Translations under genes and position numbers: made by a program
NCBI RefSeq assembly: GCF_047511655.1
Contig: NC_133387.1
Span: 25,290,353 to 25,354,352, forward strand
Direction of reading: 5' to 3'
DNA: 64,000 bases
Source of the DNA: Castor canadensis
Lineage: Eukaryota > Chordata > Mammalia > Rodentia > Castoridae
The notes under the pieces: model-generated
The model's input: the letters and a program-made list of their open reading frames with translations, nothing else
What the model was told of the DNA's origin: nothing
Database searches by the model: none
Shown here: positions 48,901 to 60,900 of the stretch, piece by piece
Layout of the letters: each line of letters opens with the position of its first letter
How positions within the stretch are numbered: position 1 is the first letter of the stretch

Positions 48901-51900
48901 ATACTGGCAGTCAGCTGGCTCAGGTCACTCTCAGTGATCTTCAGTGACACATCCGTGGAGGTGCCCACATTCAGCTGTGATGTCCTCATTGAGTCATCAC
49001 CTGAGTGAAGAGTTGGTATGCCAGGCAGTTGTGACTACAGGCAGGCCCTGATGTCATGGGGGTTGAGGACCAAGCATCCCAATTCTCATGGCTACACTAG
49101 TCCTTTGTGGGCTAAATCCTTACATGAAACTTTGTCTACTCCTGAGTGTGGTAGAAATGAGGCACTGGACTGAACCACACAGACACCTTCCTTGCTGTGT
49201 GGCTCTGATCAAAGTACTTAACCTCGCTGGTATGGGTCTCCTCAGGTATCAAAAAGATTTTCAATACCCTAGTTTCTCAAGAGTAACTTCAAAAATGAAA
49301 TGGGATCATGTCTTTTAAGGCACTGGTGTGGTTGGATGTTTCTTGCCATTGGTCTAAAGATGCTCTCCTCCACTTGTAGGGGGCATCTGCCCAAATGCCC
49401 TGAGTGAACTGAACATGCTGGGCTTGCACAAATGTTGTATGCACTGTGCGTGTGTCAGGGTACCTTAAAGCTCACCCCACCTGTGATCTTGGCCGTGAAG
49501 GGGCTCCCTGGGATGTGCTTGTCATCAAAGCGCACAATGATGCTGTAGTCACCAGGCGCTGTGGGCAGGTAGGACACGGTGCAGGTGCCATCCTTGTTGT
49601 CCTTGCAGGTGATCTCAGCTTTGGATGGGCCCTCCACAGCCAACGACAGACCCCCTGTGGGTGGAGGTGGGGCTGAGATCAGAGGTCCTGCCCCCTGCCC
49701 CTTCACCCAGCCAGGTCTTCACCCTATCCCCTTCTTGCAGCTCTACTCACCTTCCCCAGCATCCTTGGTGACAATGGTAAAGGTGGCCGGCTTGTTGACC
49801 ATGCCATGGCTCAGGCCTGGCCCATAGGCACTGACATGGCGGCTGTTGATGGCATCCACATAGAACTGCAGGGGACTCCCTGGGGAGACAAACCAGGGGC
49901 TGAGCCAGCATAGGGATAGGAGCACCTTGGACCCCAGCACTTTCTGGCAGCCTCCTTGCTGAGCCCTGCGTCTCTGCCATAGGGACCTGGCTCATGGAAG
50001 CCAGTCACCCACCAGGACATCAAATTTCTCAGCACCTCGCATAGTATCTGCATGTAGCAGGTGCTCAGTAAATATTCATTTAAAGAAGAAAGGCAGGAAT
50101 GACGTGGTGTCAGCTCTTTTTGCCCCAGCCCAGCCCAGCTCAGCCCCCAACTCACCAGGGATGTGGTTGCCATCATACTTGATGCCCATCTGGTGCAGGC
50201 CCTTCTCTGTGGGCGCATACCTAACCGTGATGGTGCCGTCCTTGTTGTCGGTGATGTTGGGCCGTGCGGTCTTCCCAGAAGGCATCCGCACCTCTCCTGC
50301 AAAGCAGACACGGTTACGTGGGGACCCTGGTTTCTCCTACCACAAGCCCTTCTGTGCAAGGGTCTGATCCTGTGTGGCTCTGCTGTCATCCCAGAGGCCA
50401 GGCACTGGGACACAGCACAGAGCAGACACAGGAACCCTGAACTGGGGGACAGATGTTTGAGTCTGAATTCTAGCTCTCTCCAACTTGCTGTGTGACCTGG
50501 AATAGTTTGGTTCCCCTCTCTGGGCCCCAGTTTTTACCTCTAAGAGAAGAGGCTAGGCCTGCAAGAGGATTTCTGCCCTCTGAGCCCTTCTGCCTGGGGG
50601 TCCCAGGCAGTACCTGTGAGTTCTCCTTTCTGCACGGTGAAGGGGATGACCAGGTTGAAGGGCCTCAGCATAGACTCCAATGGTTCCACAGGCACCACCG
50701 GCTCCTCTGTGGCCTACGGCAGGTGAGAGAAAAAAGTCATTGGCTGGGGACGACGTGGAGTGTGGTCTGCCTCATGGCTGATGCTGGAGAAAAGAATAAG
50801 ATGGTTAATGGTAGGACTTGCAAGGCAGGAGAGGGGTGCCAGCTGCAAGAAAGGGGTGCTGTGCCCAGATCACGGCTGCCTCTGCCCAGCCTAATGCCCA
50901 CCTGCTCCCCAAGAGGCTCGCAAACCATGGCCCAGCCCTGGCTGCAGAAAAGTAGAGGAAGATATGAAGAAAGGGGAGGAGGACAAGGGGGAGGCAAGGC
51001 CCACTGTGGGAGGCAGCAGTACCCAGTGTGTGGGGCAGGTGCTGGGCCGGGGAGGGGCGTGGGGTTGGTGCAGCTGTAGCACTTCAGCAGGCTCCTCCAC
51101 ACGGGGCAGGGAGTCACAAGCCTGGGGAGGTAAGGTACGGGGAACAGGATGTGGCAGGCCCGAGGGACCAGAGCTGACTCAGATAATGGAACCTGAACGC
51201 CTGGGTGAGTATCTCACGTGTCTACCCTCGTCCTCTTTGCAGGGCCACCTCTGTGGAGATGGAGTCTGGGATAGTGGTCCAAGGACCAGAAAGGGACATG
51301 TTGAGCTCCTCCAGGGAGGGCTGACACCTCTGGGGCCAAAGATGAGGCTGTGCTCACCTTCTACTTTGGGACACTGTGGGGATAGCAAAGGCTTGATTCT
51401 AGGACACTGTGGCACTAGATAGAATCTATCAGATTTTAGGACAGCTTCCAGGATGCCCTGCTTCAGCTAAGAAGGATGGGTCCCACCTCCACCCCACCAT
51501 CTGAGCCCACTGTGCCCAGGAGCTTACCAGCACATGGAAGGGGCTGTTGGGGATGTGCTCGCCCCCGAAGCGGATGGTGATGACGTACTTCCCTGGCTCG
51601 GGTGCTGTGTAGTAGATGTCAAAGGTACCATCGTGGTTCTCAACCACGTCCACGTCGAGCTCTGCCCCGTCTGGCGTAGAGACTGTGCAGGTCACCTTCC
51701 CCTTGCCTGCTGCCTTGGCATCCACCGTGATCACCGTCTCCTCTCCAATCTGGATTCGGGGTCCCAGGCAGGCACCTAGCACATGGAAAAGCCAGGTCAG
51801 GGGCTGCTGGAGCTGCACCCAGCCCCTTGTCCCCCACCTCCCACCTCCCCAGCCTATAGCAAGAGAGGAGGAAGGCACTCACCAAGGCCATGGCCTCCAA

Positions 51901-54900
51901 TGGACACTGGAAGTAGAGAAGAGTGTTAGGTCATATGCGTTCAGGATGGGCCTGGGGGTGGGGAGGGGGCAGGGACAGGCCCTCTCTGTCTTTGGGGAAC
52001 TGGGCTGATATAGATGCACTTCAAGGGGATTAGATGATGAGTAGGGCAGGGATGTGGAGTGGGTGCTGACCTGTGACAAGGCACTTGCTGGCATCCCCAG
52101 TGGGCAGGGCGTGGATTCGGAAGGGAGAATAGGGGATCTCGTCACCACCATACTTGATGGTGATGGTGTATCGGCCACTCATGTCTGGCAGGTAGGACAC
52201 AGTGTATGTGCCATCCCCATTGTCTCGGATGTTGGCCTTCTTGGGTTTACCCTCAGGATCCTGCAGGAAATGCAGAGGTCAAGGCCTGACTGTGCCCAGA
52301 GCCCAACCAGAAGGTGGGTTGTGTCTGGACTCACCAGGATCTGAACAGTGAGGAGCCCCTCTCCAGCATCCCGGGCATCTATAGTGAACTCCACAGGCAG
52401 GCTGGCGGGTATGCCAGAGGCGTTGAGGCCAGGGCCACTGGCCCTCACCTTGCTGGCATCATGGGCTGGAAGCACCTTGATCTTGAAAGGGCTTGAGGAG
52501 CAGAAGGGATGGATAGTTGGCAGGGGGTTGGGGGAGTCCCGTATCATCTTGGGCACGGGGTCTTCCCCACCCACAGGCAGGAGGATGACTTTGAGGGGCA
52601 GGAAGGGAGGATAGTTCCCAGGAGCCAGGTCACATCCTGAGTCTTGGGGAAGGTCACTTGAAGACCCCTTTGACCGACCTGAGCATTTCTGCTCCATTCC
52701 TGGGGAGATGCTGTAGTTTGTTTAAAGAAGAGGGCCCAGCAGGCTCTCCCAGGCCTCTTGCCCTTCCCTGTCCCTAGTTACTAATTAGGGGTCGAAGCCC
52801 CAGGAGCTGTGCCATCTCCAGGGCAGAGAACCCTAGGGAAGATCAGGATGAGGCAGCCAGACGCATAGGCCTCAAAACAGGTGGGAGGGGCTCTCCCTAA
52901 CGCCCACAGAGGCCCTGCAGGTGTGGCCCCAGAAGAAGCATTCCAGAGCTCAACACGGGGAACCCAAGGCTGGTCCTTACCTGCGTGGCACCTCCTGGTC
53001 AGCATACTTGACCGCTACTGTGTAGGGCCCGTCAGTGGCAGGGGTATAGTGGACAGTGTGGGTGCCATCTCCATTATCACGCACCTCCACAGGCTCAGCC
53101 ACACCTGGGAAAGGGGAGTGGAGTCAGCAGAACCTCCTGGCACCCTACCCTACCTCCTTCCCTCTCTGCTGCAGACATTCTGTACCTGTAGGGCCTAGCA
53201 CAGCCACCTGCAGGGGGGCCCGGCCAGCTTGACTGCAGTCCACTGTGAAGGTCTGGGGTACCCGTGCCCTGACACCGGCCCCCAGCCCTGGTCCTGAGCA
53301 CTTCACCTTCCCAGGGTCTACCACATCCTTTACTGGTACCCGGAATGGGCTCCCTGTGAGGATGGAGACAACAGCTTCTACTCACCCGCTTATGAGGGTC
53401 TACCCGATACCCCTCCTGAGCATCCGAGGATCCAAGGAGGAGATAGGCCTCCCTGCCACCAAGATGACCACAAGGCAGTCAGACCAACATGTAAAGATGC
53501 TTAGAAACTTGCTAAGCAATCATAAACAAGAATAGATAAGTTTGGCTGTAGACTGAGGCAGGGCAAATCTCATTCATTTGGGCTCAAGCTAGGAAGAAGG
53601 CCTTCCGAAATTAATAAAAAGTTAAAAATAGAATATTTTAAAAAAATAATAAAATGTGTTTTTGATATTATGACTGATAAAAATAGAAAACATGAAATTC
53701 GACAAGGGGCAAAACATCCCATTACAGCAGGCCCAACTTCTGTAATAGTCAAAGACATGACACACCCAGGCAGCTTGGCCACAGGACAGTGAGGAAGTTC
53801 TGCAAACAATGAGAGCAAAAGGGTGGAAGACAGAGCAGCCAGGGAGCCAGTGACAGTGGCCTAGACTGAGTGACTGAACCCAGTGAATGAACCTATATGA
53901 CCAAGTTCTGGTGCTCTCGTCAAGGGCATTTGGGAATGAACTAGAGAACTGTCATATCCACAGCACCCATGGTCCTGTCTCTGGGCCAGACCATCAGCCC
54001 AGGCCTCTTCCTGTTGTCTGGGCTCCTGCCACACCTGGTCTCCATGTCGCCTCTGTGAACTCCACACCCAACTTCCCTCCAGTGTTCCCCATGGAGCCCC
54101 CAGCATCCTGCATCCTTCTCTGACACCCCTGCATTACCTGGGATGGGCCGCCCCCCAAAGGTGATGTTGACATCATAGTCTCCGGGGGTGAAGGGGATGT
54201 ACTCCACAGTGCAGCTACCATCCTTGTTGTCTTTGCAAGACATCTTGGCTTCTGAGGGGCCCTCAATGGCCAGTCCTAGGCCCCCAGTGCCAGCTCCCCT
54301 GTAAGATGACATTCCTGTCAGCTCTGCTAGGACCAGTGAATGAGAATGGAGGAGGTTGGAGAACAGGGAGGAAAAACAGGCCAGGATGCTGGGGGCCCAG
54401 CTCAGTAGGAACAAGCTATAGGGGCTGCTAGGGGACTCTAGGGAAGGTTTGCTCTTTGTTTCCCCCTGGGAAAAGATGGCCTGGGGTGAGGAACAAACAG
54501 GACAAATGGGAAGGATGTATGTCTGAGATCAAGGTGGCCATAGCCCCAGGTTAAGGTTAGGCAAGGCGAAGGATACCTGGTTTCCACAGTGAAGCGGTTG
54601 GCCTTGTTGACCAAGCCACTCTCCAGGCCTGGTCCAAAGGCTCGGACACGGGTGGGATCACAGCCCTCGGTCACGCCCACCCGGAAGGGGCTCTTGGGCA
54701 CAGCTACCTCATCATAGAGCACCTCCACCAAATGCACACCTGGAAGTGGGTCACAGATTCAGTTGAGGAACATGAGCACTCCTGCTCTGCTCCCCCACCA
54801 GCCCCACCCCGTTCAGGCAGGCCCCTCACCCTCTTCATAGGCCGTGTACTGCACTCGGTAGGTGCCATCCCCGTTGTCTGTCACGTAGGTGTCTGTCTTA

Positions 54901-57900
54901 GCACCCGAGGGGTTGAGCACATGTGCTGTCACATGGTTGCCACCAGTGGCTGTTAGGGACCTTGCGTCCACAGTGAATTCAGTGGTCACCTCCCGTAGAA
55001 CACCTGGACCCAGGAAGCGTGCTCAGCAAGTGGGGGGCTCAGCCTTTACCCAGTCCCTCCCCTCCTCCACTCTATGACTGTTCCTCCAAGTGGCGCCCAG
55101 GGACCTCTGCAACTCTGAGAGCTTCAGGCTATCTCCCACAGCTCTGCCTTCATTCCACTCACCATTTGGTGATGTTCCCTGTTCACATCAGTTATTCACC
55201 CCACGCTGTGAACCCTTGAGGGCAGGCATGGGTCTTACATGCCTCTTTCCACTCCATGCCCAAACCACAGCCTGCCCCTCCCAACAGGTGGCCCCCTCAT
55301 GCCACTGTCTCGTGACTCTTGTCACCCTCTACCCCAGACTTTTCCTCTGCATCCTCTCGAGCAGATTCTTAGCTTTCTTGGGTGCAGGAACTCTTAAGCT
55401 GATGAGTGCAAGGATCTCATGGGAAAGACGCCCAGGGGCAGATACCAATTTGTCCTAAGAGCAGAGGCCAATCTCCATGCCCTGCTCGACCCCTTTGTTC
55501 CTTCTCTGGGATATCTTTAGGACTCAGGACTTCCTCAAGAGCCCTCCCCTCACCCAGCCCTCAATTCTGTTTCCCTTCCTCCTGCTGATGACCTGGCTCC
55601 TTTACTCACAACTTTGGGTTGTGGGTGGAGAAGGCTGGCCCCTTTTCTCTTACCGTGTGGCTCCACACCCGGTCCTGAGACCTTGACACCACTGGTATCA
55701 ACAGCAGGCTGCACATGGACACGCGTGGGGAATTTGGGTATTGGATGGCCTCCATATTTGATGGTGATGGTGTAGGTGCCAGGGAAGGCAGGGCTGTAGG
55801 TGATGTGGTAGGTGCCATCGGCGTTGTTATGGATCAGCACCTCAGCCTTGACACCAGCGTCCGACAGGATCTCAATGGTCAGCTCTGCCTCTCCAGCTTC
55901 TGAGCAGTCCACAGTGAATGTGGCTGCCTCACCAGCTTTGCCACGCTCTAGGCCTGGCCCACTGGCTCGAACCTTGCTCGGGTCGAACACGGGTCGGATG
56001 GTGGCCTTGAAGGGTGAGCCAGGGATATGGGCTTCGGCAAACAGGATGTTAATGGTGTATTCGCCTGGCTCTGTGGGTAGGTAACTGACAGCACAGGAGC
56101 CATCACCGTTATCCTGGCACTCAATCTTGGCCTCGCAGGGGCCTTCCACAGTCAGCCCCAGGCCTCCTGTGCCGGCCCCTTTGGTGTCGATGGAGAAGGG
56201 TGCAGGGGTGCCTACGAGTCCACCCTTGAGACCAGGGCCATAAGCACAGACCTACAGGGAGGAGCAGAAAAGTGGGTTGCCTGCACCTGGATTCTCCCAG
56301 GCTGCCCCCTCCTCACCTCATCACCTGGCTAACACCTTCAGCTGCAGCAGCTACTGCAGATGGAGAGCTTACAACTCCAGGTGAGACACCAAAGTGGAGA
56401 GACAGAATAATCTAGCCTCATTAGTGTACCTGGGATTCAAACCCGAGTCTGATTCCAAGGCCAGGCTCTTAATAACTAAGTTGTCTCTAAGGCAGGTCGT
56501 GGGGTGGGAGAGGGTCCTGGCCTTGGGTCACATAAGTCCTCTGGCCTCTAACCTGTATATGACTCATCAATTTTCCCTGCCAGCCCCAACTCCCGGCTCC
56601 CATCAACCCCTATCTGCTCACCTTGGAGGGGTCAGGGGGCAGGACACCTTCCACAGCAAAGGGGCTGCCAGGGACGGGGTGGCCATCATAGGTAATATCC
56701 ACCTTGTATGGCCCCTCCTCAGGGGGCATGTAACGCACGGCCTGAGTTTCAGCTCCAGCTCCAGGCTCCAGCTTGCAGGGGACGGGCCGTCGGGAGGGTG
56801 AGGTCATCCGCACGTCTAATTGACCCTGACCGCCAGCCCCTTGTGTGCTCACGGAGAATGCCTGTTCCTGCCCCACAGCCACCTCTGCATGAAGGGCCAG
56901 ACAACACGGGCTGAGGCTCAAGTGTCCACCCCAACACCCCTGGTTCCCAGGGCAGCTCTTGCCCTACTTACTGCTGTTGAGGCCTTGAACTTTAACTTTG
57001 CTGAGGTCCAGTGGGGGTGCCACATTCACCACAAAGGGGCTTTTGGGGACAGGGTCTCCACCGTAGGTCACTGTTACTGCCATGTTGCCCTATTGGATAA
57101 ATCAGAAGGTCAGAAATGGATGGTGTGGATATAATCTGGCAATGTCTCCTTGGCCTGTGTGGACACTTAGCCTCAGAGGTCCAAAGTGAGAGAGGATGGG
57201 AGGCAGGAAAGGGCCAAGGATCCAGAACGGTCCTATGAGATTGGACGAGGGACACCCTGGGCCCTGGTCAGCAGGATGGGGAGAGCATGCAAGGTTGGGA
57301 CACACCTGCTGTACGGCAGTGTACTTGACGGTGTAGGAGTAGTCGTGATTGTCTATGATTTCAAAGTCCCGCACAACCTCTCCCTTGGCTGCTCCAGCAA
57401 ACTGCACATCTAGCTTGGCCTTGCCTGCCCCCTTGGTCAGCACAGTGAAGTGAGTGGGCTTTCCGACTTCCACACCTGGAAGCACCCCCAGGGATGTTGG
57501 TGAAGGCCTGGAAGTCGCCTAAGCTCAACTCCAACCTCACACCAGCCCCAGACCCTGCCAAGACACCTACCTGTGCGGTTCAGCCCAGGGCCCTCAGCCT
57601 TGACCTTGCTGGCATCGTGGGATGGGTCCACCTTGATGTGGAAGGGGCTGGCAGGGATCTCCTGGATGTGAAAAAGGCCTGGTTAAGGCTTTACCCAGGG
57701 GGTCACATCCCCCTGCTGGGCTAAATGCTGGTTGAGATGCCCAGGGACCCAGCGTGGGCAAGAGCAGCCTCTGAAAGAGCCCCTTTGTACTCATCTGAGG
57801 CAGTGCCTACACATAGGAAGGGCTCCACCAGCATCCATGAAACAGTGCCTCCTGCCCCTGAAACTGAATTTCCAGCTGCCTGCTTAGACCTCCATCATAC

Positions 57901-60900
57901 AGGCTTGTGACTACCAATAGCTGAGGGCTGGGGTACCTGGTTGGCAAAAAGCACCATGATGGTGTAGTGTCCGGCCCCTGGAGGTGTGTACTTGACTGTG
58001 AAGGTGTCATTGTCATTCTTGATAATGTCGAAGTCGATGTCAGCCTCTGCAGGGCCCACCACACCAGGGGCACACTTGATGCCAATGCTCACATCACCTG
58101 ATGGGAGGCAGGCAGAGGCTGTGAGTGAGGCTTAGTAGCCTCCCCCACTGACAGTCCCCTGGAGCTATGCCCAGGAAACAGTCCAAGCCCCTCCCACTAG
58201 ACCCTGGTCCTGTGGCAGGTACATACCTTGCCCTGCCTCACTGCAGTCCACTGTGAAATAGGTGGGCTCATTGGCCTTGAGGCCTGTCTTCTCCACGCCA
58301 GGGCCATACACCTTCACCCGCTCAGGGTGACTGCCCTCTCCCACGTTCACCTGTGGGCAGGGGTTGATGCTCAGTAGGGTGGCCCTCCCTCAAGGCCCAT
58401 CCCCCTCCCAGCCTCATCTGGACCAGTGTTAGCCTCTTTGTGGGAGCCTTGAGGTGGAGAAGGTGGCAAGGGCCCAGGGACAGCCAACATCTGCTGCGTG
58501 GAGGCCTGCCTCCCTCTGGGACTCCTGGCAGTGGACACAGGGCAAGCTTAGAGACGCACCCTGAAGGGGCTCTTGGGCACGTTGACACCTCCCCAGGAGA
58601 TGATGATGGTGTGCTTAATGGGCTTGGTGGGCACATAGGAGCAGCGGAAGGTGCCATCGCCGTTGGGGATCACTTTGATGTCGATGGGGCAGCCGTCTGC
58701 ATCCTGTGGGCATCACCCAAGCAAAGGTGATAAGAGCTTTCATTGCCTCAGAGCACCTCAGTCCTCCCTCTGCTGTCTGTAGGCAGTCTTGGCACCCATT
58801 CTTTCCCACCCAGTCTCACGCTCACATCTCCCAGACACTGACATCAGGCCATGTGAACCTAGTGCCATGTGTTCTGGTGGCCAGGGCCCACCGTGGAAGC
58901 TAGGAGACCTGGTTCAAGGCCATCCATGTGGCCTGCTCCCCCCAATCTAGGTCTCTTCGTGTCTAGAACTGTTGGTCAGGGAGAGGCTGAGCTAAACCAA
59001 TATTCCTAAAATTGAGTAAGAGACTGTTAAAGAAGAACCATCCCTTTGGAGCCTCAAGAAAACAGACAATGACCTCTAGGAGTGACCATAATCTAGTTTG
59101 AGAAATTGATTTGAAACCAATGTCCTATTTGGTGAAACCATCTTTAAATTGCAAATCATCAGTACAAAAATTAGTTTTTGGAAAAATATGTTTTTAAAGA
59201 CAAAAGTAAGAAAACATTATTTTAAATTTTCCATAGTACTATGGGCTTGTGAAACTCGGTCCTCCTTCCTGTGATGCTACCACCTCCCTTCTGGAAGGCC
59301 CTGCCTTGGGTAGTGAGGCAGTGGAGACAGGCAGTACCAGTACCCTACCTGGGCATAGAGCTTCAGGTCTCCCTTGCCAGCAGCACGAGCATCAATGGTG
59401 AACTCAGCAGGCCTGTCCACGATGCAGCCAGTGGGCTCCAGGCCAGGCCCAAAGGCCTTCACCTGTGGAGGGCCAGAGAGGAGGGCTGTGTTGGGCACCG
59501 GAGGAGGACCAGTGCACCCTGTGCTGTCCCAGTCAGCATGCAGGAGCTGGGACCGTACCTTGTCAGGGAAGCAGTCTGGTGGGGCTGGCTGGATGTGGGC
59601 AATGAAGGGTGAGTCACGGATGTCCTCATCGTCACAGATGACATGGACAGCATACTCCCCAGGCTCTGTAGGCCAGTACCGCACATCACAGGAACCATCA
59701 CCCTTGTCATCACACTCAATCTTGGCCTGTGAGGGTCCCTCAATGGAGAAGCCTGGGGAGAGACAGGGAGGGTCAGAGGCGTAAGAGGCAGCTTGGACTC
59801 TCAGCCATTCCCCAATGTCCCTCTGTTGTGTCACAGCCCTCCCTAGCATTCCCATCGTCTACTACCCAGCCACTTACCTAGTGTCCCCACTTCTGTGCCG
59901 ATGGCTTCTACCACAAAGTCAGCTGACTTGCCCACCTGGCCAGTCTCCAAACCAGGACCCCAGGCCCGTACCTTCTGGGCTCCTGCCTCTGGGCTCACCT
60001 GGACCTCAAAGGGGCTGGGGCAAAGAGGGAGCTGGTGTCAATGCCAGGAAGTGCCTCTGCCAGAGGCATGCTCAATCCCCATGCAGCCACCTCCCTTCCT
60101 CTCACCTCTTGATGACCCAGACAGCAAGGCCTCAGAGGGATGGTGCTTACCTACGGGGAATGGCATAGCCGCCCCACGTGATGGTCACCACATACTTTCC
60201 AGGCACCACAGGATAGTACTCGCACTCGAACACACCATCCCCAGCCTCCCGCACCTTCACTGGCTCCTCTGTGCCCTCTGAGGAAATCAGGGGTAAGGGG
60301 TGCAGATCAACATCCCCTCAAGGAGCCCTTGGGACCCAAGCCAACCTAAGGGCAGTGTTACTAGTGGGCAGAGCTGAAACTTAGGTCAGGGACCATGTAT
60401 TACTCCTGTGCATAACAGCCTGGCGTAGCACATAGAGCATGAACAATTAATCCCAGCTTGCAGGCTGAGAAACTGAGGCAGAGAAGAAATGATGTGCCTG
60501 AGATCCCATGGTATCTCCCACTGTGTCTCCTTGAAGGCTACTCCTGGGTGAGGGTGGGTTGCTGGCTAGTTGTCACTGACCTCAAGTTGTCAGAACTACT
60601 ACCCAGTCCTCCCCAGCCCTGGGCCCTGGCACTCACTTGGCCCCTTGACTGTGACCTTGAGCTCTCCACTGCCAGCACCCTTGGTGAACACCTTGAAGTC
60701 AGCCACCTCTTTTACACGCACACCTTTGGGCTGCAGGCCTCGCCCAGAGGCACGGCAGGCATTGGGGTTACAGGCTGGGGGGAGAAGAAGGAAGGAGAGG
60801 TTGGGGGTACTGAGGGGGTAACTGGATAAAGCCTTAGTTCCTTACCACTTGTTCCCATTCACTGTACACAGTCCTCCTGACCCATCACAGACACAGGCCA

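Larger units (their letters stand above)
43096..50713 (-). other. FLNC: FLNC exons 32-47: Ig repeats 16-23 and hinge 2
   Basis: Exons: 50614-50713, 50156-50296, 49751-49879, 49481-49654, 48839-49000, 48552-48755, 48006-48158, 47793-47915, 47416-47658, 46929-47198, 46691-46828, 46301-46416, 45030-45162, 44756-44932, 44352-44570 and 43096-43305. Even-odd repeat pairs (16-17, 18-19, 20-21) form the region that binds integrin tails and many muscle partners in the filamin family. Exon 47 encodes hinge 2, a Ser-rich linker ([17 protein letters not shown]) that also begins Ig24. This linker is the known calpain-sensitive segment in filamins. Confidence 0.94.
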
